DNA of 64,000 nt from Flectobacillus sp. BAB-3569 (GCF_002270355.1 NZ_NJFZ01000008.1:62001-126000), one strand, 5' to 3'. Counted from the first letter of the stretch, positions 8,514 to 17,860 are shown. Notes: a model not told the origin generated them from the letters alone. Translations and numbers: made by a program.

Positions 8514-10096
8514 TGGAAGCAAAAAGTCCTTTTAAATTCTTGGATGCTTATACAGCCAACGATACCGATATTTTCGTTGGAAGGGAGGTTGAGGAAAAGA
8601 AATTGTTCCAACAATTACGAAATACGACCTTAAATCTGCTTTATGGAATGTCTGGTACTGGTAAAACGAGTCTGGCTCAATGTGGCTTGGCTAAGTTTTA
8701 TGACGGTGCAGACTGGCATCCTTTCTACATTAGACGAGGAAATAATATCAACGAAAGTCTTTTGAAGGCTCTCAAAGACACTTTAGTTGATATTGAAGAT
8801 GCCGCTATTTTAGATGCCTATAAACTCCCAGAATTGGTGTATCAGGTATTTATTACCTTTTCTCGTCCTGTTTATTTGATATTCGACCAGTTTGAAGAAC
8901 TATTTACTATTGCCAGTAATAACAAGGAAGAACGAGAAAGCTTTTTTAAAACTATTCAAGAGTTACAAAAACAAAACCTTCCTTGTAAAATCATCATCAT
9001 TATTCGGGAAGAGTTTTTAGGAGAATTGTATGAATATGAGAAGTTTGTCCCTAATCTATTTGATTTTCGATTAAGGATAGAGCCCATGACAGTTGCTAAG
9101 CTCAAGCAAGTAACGACTCATACCCTCAATAGTTTTGATGTAAAAGTAAGCCAAGACAATCTTATTGATACCATCACCCAAAACCTTTTAGATGGTAAAA
9201 TCAGTAGCCAACTTGCCTTTTTACAGGTATATCTCGACCGTCTTTGGCAAGAAGCAGAATATGATAACCAGCAAGTAACTATTTCAGACGCAACAGTAAG
9301 CAAAGTAGGGAAAATTGAGGCTGTTTTAGAAAAATTCTTAGACAATCAGTTAGCGTCTATTGCTGACAAGAATGATGAAAAGCAAAAGCAACTTAGGCTT
9401 TTGCTAGATAGATTTGTAACCGAAGACGGCACTAAACGCCCTATAGCTGAAGATAAGTTAACTGCATTTGAAAAAACGTTAGTACAACAATTAGAAAGCG
9501 TTCGTATTATCCGTAAAAATGAAATTTATTATGAATTAGCCCACGATACACTTGCGGTAATCATTAATAACAAACGAGATGCAGAACAACGACTCATCAA
9601 AAGTTTAGTACAAAACCTACAAACCAGTTATTTTTTCTACAAAAAAGAAAACGGCGGTTTTTTGAGTGAACAAAGTGTTGCCCTGTACGACCGTTTCAAG
9701 AATGCCATTGATGATACACTCTCACACAGTGAAGAGAAGACAGCCGTGTTTTTATTTATTGAAAATAGCCGAAAGGAGAATGCTAAAGAAAAAGAAGAGC
9801 TAGAAAAAAAGAATTTGCGACTCAGAAGTCTTTTAACTGGAGTGATTGTATTGATAGGAATAATTATAGCGGTGTTTGTCATTGCTTACCTATTAGTTGA
9901 TGAGGAAAAGAATAATGCTGAAAATAGCTTAAAAAAATATAATCAAACCCGTGCCAACCAATTACTAATAGATGCTCAAACTTTTCTTGAAAGTAAGGAC
10001 ACTTTATTAGCTAAAGGTAAAATAAAAGAAGCATATACTTTAGATACTAACTTAGTTTTAAAAAGTGAGTTAAAATGGCTTTTAACTAGCAAATAA
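8513..10096 (+). CDS. Membrane-anchored STAND NTPase, first copy
   Basis: A 527-residue STAND (nSTAND1-type) NTPase. It begins SPFKFLDAYTANDTDIFVGR, the usual entry to these domains; Walker A is GMSGTGKT at 45-52, Walker B YLIFDQFEELF with Asp125, and the sensor arginine strand IIIIIREEFLG follows at about 160-170. A winged-helix region ends in YYELAHDTLA. A charged linker leads to one transmembrane helix at about 443-463 and a ~60-residue tail outside. STAND proteins oligomerise on sensing a signal. In single-chain relatives a WD40 propeller follows the TM helix; here it is replaced by a separate exported repeat protein encoded one base downstream. Confidence 0.85.
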   Translation: MEAKSPFKFLDAYTANDTDIFVGREVEEKKLFQQLRNTTLNLLYGMSGTGKTSLAQCGLAKFYDGADWHPFYIRRGNNINESLLKALKDTLVDIEDAAILDAYKLPELVYQVFITFSRPVYLIFDQFEELFTIASNNKEERESFFKTIQELQKQNLPCKIIIIIREEFLGELYEYEKFVPNLFDFRLRIEPMTVAKLKQVTTHTLNSFDVKVSQDNLIDTITQNLLDGKISSQLAFLQVYLDRLWQEAEYDNQQVTISDATVSKVGKIEAVLEKFLDNQLASIADKNDEKQKQLRLLLDRFVTEDGTKRPIAEDKLTAFEKTLVQQLESVRIIRKNEIYYELAHDTLAVIINNKRDAEQRLIKSLVQNLQTSYFFYKKENGGFLSEQSVALYDRFKNAIDDTLSHSEEKTAVFLFIENSRKENAKEKEELEKKNLRLRSLLTGVIVLIGIIIAVFVIAYLLVDEEKNNAENSLKKYNQTRANQLLIDAQTFLESKDTLLAKGKIKEAYTLDTNLVLKSELKWLLTSK

Positions 10097-10097
10097 C

Positions 10098-11540
10098 ATG
10101 AAATACATCTTTTTACTTATTAGCATTCTGTACATTCATTTGAGCTGTTTTGCCCAAAGCCAATCTTCTTGTAGCATAGCTCAAAAACTAATGACCGAAG
10201 CGACAAAAATCGAAAATCAAAAAAATCCTAATTATGGCGATGCGATCCGTAAACTATACTCCGCCCAAATAGCTGCAAGGGATTGTAGCCCAGCTAAAGA
10301 GACGGAGGTAAAAGGAAAAATTATTAGCTTATTTAAGAAAATTGAAAATTTAAGAATACAAGCTGAAAAAGATAAACTACAAGCAATTAATAATGCAAAA
10401 AGGGCTAAAATAGCAGAGGATAGTGCTAAGAAATCGGCTTATAGAGCATTATTAGCCCAAAAGAATGCTGAACAAAAAGCTAAAGAAGCCCAAAAAGCCA
10501 CAAACAATGCTAAAGCATTGTTTGTGGCTTCGGAGGCAGGTAAAGTGAACCCTATACAAGGTTTAAGACTTATAGAAAAAGTAATGCCTTGGGCAAATGA
10601 TACCAATAGCATTAACATCATTAAAGAAGCCAACAAAACCATTTTTAACCAAAGTAATTACCATCAATTTCAAGAAAAAAGAAGATATGCAGAGACAAAT
10701 GAAGCTACTTTTTCTCCAGATAGTCAATGGCTCATCACAAGAGATGAGAATAGGCATTACAAAGTCTGGTCAGTAAAAACAGGGAGATATTATGACTTTT
10801 TAAAAGATGAAAAAAATATTCGCGAGGCTACTTTTTCTCCAGATAGTCAATGGCTCATCACAAGAGATGAGAATAGGAATTACAAAGTCTGGTCAGTACA
10901 AACAGGGAAATATTATGACTTTTTAAAAGATGAAAAAAATATTTATAGGGCTACTTTTTCTGGGGATAGTCAATGGCTCATCACAAGAGATGAGAATGGG
11001 AATTACCAAGTCTGGTCAGTAGAAACAGGGAAATATTATGACTTTTTAAAAGATGAAAAAAATATTCGCGAGGCTACTTTTTCTCCAGATAGTAAATGGC
11101 TCATCACAAGAGATTGGAATGATGATTACAAAGTCTGGTCAGTAGAAATAGGAAAATATCCAGACTTTTTAAAAGATGAAAAAAAAATTGTGGAAGTGGC
11201 GTTTTCTAAAAACACCAAATATTTGACTATCATACAGGACGAAAGCCACAAAGTAAAAACATACGAGGTCACCACAGGCAAATTGATACAAACTTTATGG
11301 CTTAATAGGATTCCTTCCGATATAGACATTATAGACAATCACTTTCTCCATGTTGCGGTTGGTGCAGCTATTGTTAAAACAGACTTACAAACACAGCAAG
11401 GTAACATAATGAGCTATGGAGATGGTGAGGAATTGGATTATGAATACGATGAAATTGTAGAATGGATGAAGGCTTTTGGAGACAAATACCTTCTACCTTT
11501 GGATGAGGAGCTCAAGAAAAAATATGGGATAAAAGATTAA
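10098..11540 (+). CDS. Exported WD40-like repeat protein, short form
   Basis: A 480-residue protein with a signal peptide (hydrophobic residues 4-17, cleavage near SCFA/Q19). Residues about 75-165 are a Lys/Ala-rich coiled coil, then the segment VNPIQGLRLIEKVMPWA and FNQSNYHQ, which is also in the second copy. From residue 203 there are four 41-residue repeats of the form ATFSPDSQWLIT...KVWSVETGKYYDFLKDEKNI, a degenerate WD40 blade lacking the usual GH dipeptide and with WS for WD, then a fifth diverged copy and a conserved C-terminal cap (GNIMSYGDGEELDY). Four to five blades are few for a closed propeller. It probably senses in the periplasm and signals to the STAND tail. Confidence 0.8.
   Translation: MKYIFLLISILYIHLSCFAQSQSSCSIAQKLMTEATKIENQKNPNYGDAIRKLYSAQIAARDCSPAKETEVKGKIISLFKKIENLRIQAEKDKLQAINNAKRAKIAEDSAKKSAYRALLAQKNAEQKAKEAQKATNNAKALFVASEAGKVNPIQGLRLIEKVMPWANDTNSINIIKEANKTIFNQSNYHQFQEKRRYAETNEATFSPDSQWLITRDENRHYKVWSVKTGRYYDFLKDEKNIREATFSPDSQWLITRDENRNYKVWSVQTGKYYDFLKDEKNIYRATFSGDSQWLITRDENGNYQVWSVETGKYYDFLKDEKNIREATFSPDSKWLITRDWNDDYKVWSVEIGKYPDFLKDEKKIVEVAFSKNTKYLTIIQDESHKVKTYEVTTGKLIQTLWLNRIPSDIDIIDNHFLHVAVGAAIVKTDLQTQQGNIMSYGDGEELDYEYDEIVEWMKAFGDKYLLPLDEELKKKYGIKD
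10704..11195 (+). repeat. 123-bp in-frame tandem repeat, 4 copies
   Basis: Four 123-bp units (41 codons each) start at 10704, 10827, 10950 and 11073 and are highly similar at the DNA level, including the silent positions. They encode the WD40-like blades of the short repeat protein. Confidence 0.85.
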
Positions 11541-11545
11541 TTCGT

Positions 11546-13264
11546 ATGCAAATGATAGATACAAGACCTGTTATAATACTTGCTTTTGCTAATAGCTCTA
11601 GTTCTCCTCTTCATTATTTGAGTGAGGAGATTAAAAGGTGTAACGCTGCCTTCAATAACATTAGTGGTAAGTTTCAAATACGCTATCTATACGAGGCAAA
11701 AATTGAGGATATTCAAAATGCTATAGACGAAACTGCAAGTCGTGTGGTGGGTTTTATGTATAGTGGTCATGCCAATGAACAGGCTATTGATACTATTGGT
11801 CATGGTATGTCGGCTATTGGTTTAGCAAGTCAGCTAGGTCGTTGTCCTAATCTAATTTGGGTATTACTGAATGGCTGTTGTACAGGCGCACATTTTGAGT
11901 ATTTCAAAGTTTTCTCTATTCCTATTTTTGTAGGTACCCAAGCACCAGTCAATGATCAGACTGCTACTTGGTTTTCTACAACCTTTCTTCAAGAGTTAAT
12001 TAATGGAGCTGATATAGCCAATGCTTTTCAAACAGCCATTGAGAAAGCACAGGCATATTCCACCACTTCAATTACCAGAGAGACCCGCTTTTTAGATGAC
12101 GATATTCCCAAAACTCCAACAAATACTTGGTTGCTGATAGTGCTAACGGCAGAGTATCTGACATGGAAGCTATCAGCAATTAGCCATAGCCAATTAAATT
12201 ACATCCCTAATAGTTACTTAAAGGAGTTTCTATACGAAAAACTTAGTGAATGGGATGATAATATCGCTGGCTATGAAAGTTTTGAAGATGCTCAGGGAGA
12301 TATATTAGCCAAGTTTCCTCCTTTTATCAGTAAACAAATCCATAATCTATGTGCCAGTAGAGTTGAAGGCATTACTGATTCAGGGGAGTATTTTGACCAA
12401 CCCACTATAGAGCGAATCGGAAAAATGGTTGGCTTTTATACTGCTGTACAAGAAATCTTACTCAGTATTGCCTTAGCAGAATTAAGAGACTGTTTTATAG
12501 ATAAGTCTATTAATTATACCAAAGAAAATAATCCATTCTTCTTTAATCAACCCGCTCGTTTTAACAAAATAGAATGGATTATTAAAGCAATCGAGTTTAA
12601 ACAAACTACAGGCATTCCTTTCTTTATAGAAGAAATAGAAGATCTTACTGCTAAGCATAAAACGCTATCAGCTTTGGGGCAGTTTTTTGAAGAGCTTTCA
12701 CTTTTTTATCAAAAAGCCAATCCTAATGCAGCAGTTTTAGAACAAAAAAGCCTTTTAGCTGAACAAAAATTGGTAGAGCTTTTAGGCTGTTGTTTGTTTC
12801 TGACAAAATACAAATTTGTATCCGTGAAAAATATTGTAGTTTTTAAAAACAGATCGAAACCCAAGGCTCAGTATGATTATAAACTATCAGTTTATGAATG
12901 GAAGGGCGAACGCCAAGAAAATCCTGCGAACTTAACTAATCTAAATTTACACAACGAAATCCCTGATAATTTTTCGATACTTATCCTCAAGGATGTAGAA
13001 CTCAGAGATATAAACGAGCAGTTACACCAAGAGCTGTATTTAAATGTTTCGCCTTTTATTATTGACCCTAATGTGATTTATGAGAAGGCACCCATTTCAA
13101 ATATTTCATTTTTAGATGCTTATGCTGAAAATAAACTCATTTATCGCTCTCTTTACAAAATGGAAGATCGAAGAGCCATTGAGAATACTAAAGAAATGAA
13201 GGCAGTTTTCAGAGATTTGCAAGAACAAATAACACATTTCAATAATCTATTTAACCCACAATAA
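11546..13264 (+). CDS. CHAT-domain protease, second copy
   Basis: A 572-residue paralogue of the first CHAT protein, five bases after the first repeat-protein gene. FMYSGHANEQ carries His75 and VLLNGCCTG Cys111, at exactly the same positions as in the first copy, followed by VGTQAPVNDQTATWF and FLQELINGADIANAF. Both active-site residues are retained. The C-terminal domain (about 210-572) is shared but strongly diverged, keeping the NVSPFIIDP block. Cytoplasmic. The divergence from the first copy suggests an old duplication or a separately acquired second unit, not a recent one. It is separated from the second STAND gene by one base. Confidence 0.8.
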   Translation: MQMIDTRPVIILAFANSSSSPLHYLSEEIKRCNAAFNNISGKFQIRYLYEAKIEDIQNAIDETASRVVGFMYSGHANEQAIDTIGHGMSAIGLASQLGRCPNLIWVLLNGCCTGAHFEYFKVFSIPIFVGTQAPVNDQTATWFSTTFLQELINGADIANAFQTAIEKAQAYSTTSITRETRFLDDDIPKTPTNTWLLIVLTAEYLTWKLSAISHSQLNYIPNSYLKEFLYEKLSEWDDNIAGYESFEDAQGDILAKFPPFISKQIHNLCASRVEGITDSGEYFDQPTIERIGKMVGFYTAVQEILLSIALAELRDCFIDKSINYTKENNPFFFNQPARFNKIEWIIKAIEFKQTTGIPFFIEEIEDLTAKHKTLSALGQFFEELSLFYQKANPNAAVLEQKSLLAEQKLVELLGCCLFLTKYKFVSVKNIVVFKNRSKPKAQYDYKLSVYEWKGERQENPANLTNLNLHNEIPDNFSILILKDVELRDINEQLHQELYLNVSPFIIDPNVIYEKAPISNISFLDAYAENKLIYRSLYKMEDRRAIENTKEMKAVFRDLQEQITHFNNLFNPQ

Positions 13265-13265
13265 G

Positions 13266-14876
13266 ATGAGCCAAACTCAAAGTCCCTTTCAGTTTTTAGC
13301 TCCTTATGGTGCCGACAAAAAAGACTCCTTTTGGGGACGTGATCAAGAGATAAATCGATTGTATGAACTAACCAACATGACTAACCTCATTATGGTATAT
13401 GGCTCATCGGGTACAGGAAAAACAAGTTTGATACAGTCGGGTCTTAGTAAAAAGCTGAGCGGTCCAGATTGGATACCTTTGTTTATTAGAAGAGGTGAGA
13501 ACTTTATAACCTCATTAACAGAACAGCTTGGGAATATCTCAAAACTTGAAAGTAGTATTATTGAGGATCATCTTTCAATCATCAATCGTCGCTATTATCG
13601 ACCTGTATACCTGTTTCTAGACCAATTTGAAGAAGTATTTACCTTGAGCGATAAACAAAAAGGGTATAAAGATGAATTATCTAGCCTATTTAAAATGCTT
13701 AATCGACTCCAGAGTACTAATACTTGTAAAATTATCATCATTATTCGAGAGGAGTTTTTAGGCTTACTTTATGAATCAGAGCAGTATCTTCCTAATCTTT
13801 TTGATTTTAGACTACGGGTTGAACCCATGAATAAAAGTAAAATAGAACAGGTAATTACAGGTACTTTCAGAGAGTTTAAAATTCAAACCGATCCAGTGAA
13901 TTTGACCGATACGATTTGTGAAAAATTAGTCGAAGGACAAGCCAACGGTCAATTAGCTTATTTACAGGTGTATCTTGAAAAATTATGGAAAGAAGCTACA
14001 AAATCAGCATTAATAGATCAAACGATTATTATCCGAAAAGAGCATGTGGACGCCATTAAAGATATTCAAAATGTGTTGGATGTGTACCTAACGGATCAGC
14101 AGAAAGAAATTACTAGTTTACATGGTCTTTCAGAAAAGTCTGTTAAAGTATTACTAGATTTATTTGTGACCGAGGATAGCACCAAAAGACCTCGAACACT
14201 AGATTCCCTAAAAAAAGAAATAGGTAAATCGATATCTATATTGCAGCTCCAAGAGGTATTAAAACACTTAGAAGCTTCTCGACTATTGATTTTAGAGAAA
14301 GACTGCTATGAATTAGCGCATGATATTCTTGCTAAAATTATTGATAGTAAACGTCAAGGACGTGATTTACTCATTAAAAATCTGAAAAACACCCTAAAGT
14401 TTAATCGTGAAAATAAGATAGAAATAGATAGGGTTGTTTTAAAGCAATATGATGATTTAGAGGATGATGCTGATTTTGATGAAAAAACGAAGTTATATGT
14501 AAAAGTAAATAGACACAGAATTTTACGGCAGAGAGTTTTACTGATAGCGCTCCAGCTAAGTGTTGTTATTGCATCGCTTTACGCTGGATTTCAGTACTTT
14601 CAAATTAAAGAAGAAAAAGAAAATGCTGTAAATGCACTTAACAAACAAAGAAAGGCTGAACTTGACAAAAAAGTAACTGAAGATAGGCTATTGTTAAAAC
14701 GCATTGAAGATATTTTGATAAATGGGCAAAATTGTCCTGATGGTGTAATGCTTGACAGCCTTAGGGCTTTTGAAAAACGTAGTCAATACGACACTATCTA
14801 TAAAAATGAAATAGGTAAAGATTTACAAAAAACTTTACTAAAATGGAATAAATCTAAGTGTTCTAAAAATAATTAA
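13266..14876 (+). CDS. Membrane-anchored STAND NTPase, second copy
   Basis: A 536-residue paralogue of the first STAND protein. It opens SPFQFLAPYGADKKDSFWGR; Walker A is GSSGTGKT (46-53), Walker B YLFLDQFEEVF, then IIIIIREEFLGLLYE and the closing CYELAHDILAKII. One transmembrane helix lies at about 424-446 (LLIALQLSVVIASLYAGF), followed by a ~90-residue outside tail rich in charged residues. All nucleotide-binding motifs are intact. The order CHAT, STAND, repeat protein and the one-base gaps are the same as in the first unit. It is expected to pair with the second CHAT and the long repeat protein, but cross-pairing cannot be excluded. Confidence 0.85.
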   Translation: MSQTQSPFQFLAPYGADKKDSFWGRDQEINRLYELTNMTNLIMVYGSSGTGKTSLIQSGLSKKLSGPDWIPLFIRRGENFITSLTEQLGNISKLESSIIEDHLSIINRRYYRPVYLFLDQFEEVFTLSDKQKGYKDELSSLFKMLNRLQSTNTCKIIIIIREEFLGLLYESEQYLPNLFDFRLRVEPMNKSKIEQVITGTFREFKIQTDPVNLTDTICEKLVEGQANGQLAYLQVYLEKLWKEATKSALIDQTIIIRKEHVDAIKDIQNVLDVYLTDQQKEITSLHGLSEKSVKVLLDLFVTEDSTKRPRTLDSLKKEIGKSISILQLQEVLKHLEASRLLILEKDCYELAHDILAKIIDSKRQGRDLLIKNLKNTLKFNRENKIEIDRVVLKQYDDLEDDADFDEKTKLYVKVNRHRILRQRVLLIALQLSVVIASLYAGFQYFQIKEEKENAVNALNKQRKAELDKKVTEDRLLLKRIEDILINGQNCPDGVMLDSLRAFEKRSQYDTIYKNEIGKDLQKTLLKWNKSKCSKNN

Positions 14877-14877
14877 G

Positions 14878-17859
14878 ATGAAAAGATATCTATCAATAGT
14901 CTTTTGCTTATTCATTATACAAACAGCATTTTGTCAAAAACAAAAAACTACCCCTTGCGATACTTATGAATGTATCATAAGTCAAGTGAAAGCTTCTTTA
15001 AAGACTACAACTAGTAAAGAATACCAGAAACTTTTTACAAGCTTAGAAGATGCTGAAAACTATTTGAATGATAAACAAAAAGATTACAGTTCAAAACGCG
15101 AACAAATACGCAATTTACGCTTAAAAGTATTTAAAGCCATAGAGGGAGAAAAGACGAAAGCAATTTTAGCAGAAAAGAAAGCCTTGCAAAAGACTAAAGA
15201 AGCCCAAATAGCCACCGATAATGCAACAGCACTATATTGGTCTTCTGAAGCAGGAAAGATAAATCCTATCCAAGGTATGAAGTTATTAGAAAAATCTTTA
15301 CCTAAAGCTAAAGATGAAAAAATCATTAAAACTATCAAGCAAGCCAATGCGACTATTTTCAACCAAAGTAATTACCATCAATGGAGGGAGAAAAAAAGGT
15401 TTGAGGATATTCAAAGTTCTGAATCTACTTTTTCCCCCGATAGTAAATGGCTCATCATAAAAGATGGGAATGATAATTCCAAAGTCTGGTCTGTAGAAAC
15501 GGGAAAATATCCAGACTTTTTAAAAGATGAAAAAAATATTCGCTACGCTACTTTTTCGCAAGATAGTCAATGGCTCATCACAAGAGATGTGAATGGTAAT
15601 TCCAAAGTCTGGTCTGTAGAAACGGGAAAATATTATGACTTTTTAAAAAATGAAAAAATTATTAGCGACGCTACTTTTTCGCAAGATAGTAAATGGCTGA
15701 TCACAAGAGATGTGAATGGTTATTCCAAAGTCTGGTCAGTAGAAACAGGAAAATATTATGAATTTTTTAAAAATGAAAAAAATATTCGCTACGGTACTTT
15801 TTCGCAAGATAGTCAATGGCTCGTCACTACAGATGATTATGATAATTCCAAAGTCTGGTCAGTAGAAACAGGAAAATATTATGACTTTTTAAAAGATGAA
15901 AAAAATATTCGCTACGCTACTTTTTCTTCTGATAGTCAATGGCTCATCACAAGAGATGATAATGATAATTCCAAAGTCTGGTCGGTAGAAACAGGAAAAT
16001 ATCCAGACTTTTTAAAAGATGAAAAAAATATTCGCTACGCTACTTTTTCTTCTGATAGTCAATGGCTCATCACTACAGATGATAATTATAATTACAAATT
16101 CTGGTCACTAGCAACAGGAAAATATTATGACTTTTTAAAAGATGAAAAAAATATTAGCGACGCTAGCTTTTCTGGTGATAATAAATGGCTCATCACTATA
16201 GATGATAATTTTAATTCCAAAGTCTGGTCAGTAGAAACAGGAAAATATCCAGACTTCTTAAAAGATGAAAAAAATATTCGCTACGCTACTTTTTCCGGTG
16301 ATAGTAAATGGCTCATCACTACAGATGATAAAGAAAATTCCAAAGTCTGGTCAGTAGAAACAGGAAAATATTATGACTTTTTAAAAAATGAAAAAAATAT
16401 TAGCGACGCTACTTTTTCTGGTGATAATAAATGGCTCATCACAAGAGATGATAATTATAATTCCAAATTCTGGTCAGTAGCAACAGGAAAATATTATGAC
16501 TTTTTAAAAGATGAAAAAAATATTCGCGACGCTAGTTTTTCTAGTGATAATAAATGGCTCATCACTATAGATGATAATTTTAATTCCAAAGTCTGGTCAG
16601 TAGAAACAGGAAAATATCCAGACTTTTTAAAAGATGAAAAAAATATTCGCGATGCTAGTTTTTCTAGTGATAGTAAATGGCTCATCACAAGAGATGTGAA
16701 TGATAAATACAAATTCTGGTCACTAGCAACAGGAAAATATTATGGCTTTTTAAAAGATGAAAAAAATATTCGCTACGCTAGTTTTTCTGGGGATAGTAAA
16801 TGGCTCATCACTACAGATGATAATGGTTATTCCAAAGTCTGGTCAGTACAAACAGGAAAATATTATGACTTTTTAAAAGATGAAAAAAATATTCGCTACG
16901 CTACTTTTTCGCAAGATAGTCAATGGCTCATCACAGGAGGTGATAATTTAAATTACAAAGTCTGGTCAGTAGAAACAGGAAAATATCCAGACTTTTTAAA
17001 AGATGAAAAAAATATTCGCGACGCTAGTTTTTCTGGTGATAGTAAATGGCTCATCACTACAGATGTGAATGATAAATACAAATTCTGGTCAGTAGCAACA
17101 GGAAAATATCCAGACTTTTTAAAAGATGAAAAAAATATTCGCTACGCTAGTTTTTCTGGGGATAGTCAATGGCTTATCACAAGAGATGATAATTTTAAGT
17201 ACAAGTTCTGGTCAGTAGAAACAGGAAAATATCCAGACTTTTTAAAAGATGAAAAAACGATTTACTACGCTACTTTATCTCCAGATAGTAAATGGCTCAT
17301 CACTACAGATGGGAAAGATAATTCCAAATTCTGGTCAGTAGCAACAGGAAAATATTATGACTTATTAAAAGATGGAAATACAATTCGCAACACTACTTTT
17401 TCTCCAGATAGTAAATGGCTCATCACAAGAGATGGGGATTATAACTCCAAAGTCTGCTCTGTAGAAACGGGAAAATGTCCAGACTATTTAAAAGATGAAA
17501 CAAATATAAGTGAGGTCAATTTTTCCGAAAACTGTAAAAGCCTATGTATCATTACGAAACATCAAGTAAAAACATACGAAGTTACCACAGGTAAATTGAT
17601 TCAAACTTTATGGTTAAATAAAGTACCAACGCAAGTAGATATAATAGACAATCGCTATCTCTATGTCACGGTGGGTAAAGCCATTGTTAAAACAGATTTA
17701 GAAACACAACGAGGTAACATAATGAGCTATGGAGATGGAGAGGAATTGGATTATAAATACGATGAAATTGTAGAGTGGAAAAAGGTTTTTGGAAAGGATT
17801 ATTTGCTACCGATGGATCAAGAAACTTATGATAAGTATATAAAGCCTACAAAAAAATAA
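14878..17859 (+). CDS. Exported WD40-like repeat protein, long form with 17 near-identical repeats
   Basis: A 993-residue protein with a signal peptide (cleavage near AFC/Q), a coiled coil (about 70-120), the shared VNP-like segment INPIQGMKLLEKSLP and FNQSNYHQ, then 17 repeats of 41 residues (residues about 183-879), one diverged repeat and the same C-terminal cap as the short form (GNIMSYGDGEELDY near 940). Repeats follow FSxDSKWLIT-D-N-SKVWSVETGKYxDFLKDEKNI. The residues after WLIT vary most, while the rest is nearly fixed. Seventeen or eighteen blades would make two or more propellers or an open solenoid. Repeat number has clearly changed since duplication. Last gene of the operon, followed at once by a strong terminator. 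Confidence 0.85.
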   Translation: MKRYLSIVFCLFIIQTAFCQKQKTTPCDTYECIISQVKASLKTTTSKEYQKLFTSLEDAENYLNDKQKDYSSKREQIRNLRLKVFKAIEGEKTKAILAEKKALQKTKEAQIATDNATALYWSSEAGKINPIQGMKLLEKSLPKAKDEKIIKTIKQANATIFNQSNYHQWREKKRFEDIQSSESTFSPDSKWLIIKDGNDNSKVWSVETGKYPDFLKDEKNIRYATFSQDSQWLITRDVNGNSKVWSVETGKYYDFLKNEKIISDATFSQDSKWLITRDVNGYSKVWSVETGKYYEFFKNEKNIRYGTFSQDSQWLVTTDDYDNSKVWSVETGKYYDFLKDEKNIRYATFSSDSQWLITRDDNDNSKVWSVETGKYPDFLKDEKNIRYATFSSDSQWLITTDDNYNYKFWSLATGKYYDFLKDEKNISDASFSGDNKWLITIDDNFNSKVWSVETGKYPDFLKDEKNIRYATFSGDSKWLITTDDKENSKVWSVETGKYYDFLKNEKNISDATFSGDNKWLITRDDNYNSKFWSVATGKYYDFLKDEKNIRDASFSSDNKWLITIDDNFNSKVWSVETGKYPDFLKDEKNIRDASFSSDSKWLITRDVNDKYKFWSLATGKYYGFLKDEKNIRYASFSGDSKWLITTDDNGYSKVWSVQTGKYYDFLKDEKNIRYATFSQDSQWLITGGDNLNYKVWSVETGKYPDFLKDEKNIRDASFSGDSKWLITTDVNDKYKFWSVATGKYPDFLKDEKNIRYASFSGDSQWLITRDDNFKYKFWSVETGKYPDFLKDEKTIYYATLSPDSKWLITTDGKDNSKFWSVATGKYYDLLKDGNTIRNTTFSPDSKWLITRDGDYNSKVCSVETGKCPDYLKDETNISEVNFSENCKSLCIITKHQVKTYEVTTGKLIQTLWLNKVPTQVDIIDNRYLYVTVGKAIVKTDLETQRGNIMSYGDGEELDYKYDEIVEWKKVFGKDYLLPMDQETYDKYIKPTKK
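15424..17514 (+). repeat. 123-bp in-frame tandem repeat, 17 copies
   Basis: Seventeen units of exactly 123 bp run without a length change from 15424 to 17514; an eighteenth, diverged unit follows. Stretches such as TTTTTAAAAGATGAAAAAAA recur almost unchanged in nearly every unit, which fits recent amplification or gene conversion. Exact 123-bp periodicity keeps the frame whatever the copy number. Confidence 0.9.
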
Positions 17860-17860
17860 A

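Noticed and set aside
16494-16712. Minus-strand ORF of 72 codons inside the repeats (also 15084-15362 and 10439-10642)
   Set aside because: Antisense shadows of the repeat proteins; repeated peptide arises only from the repeated DNA.
15424-17514. Regular repeats that could be taken for a CRISPR or noncoding satellite
   Set aside because: Units are 123 bp, directly joined without spacers, in frame and encode a consistent WD40-like blade.
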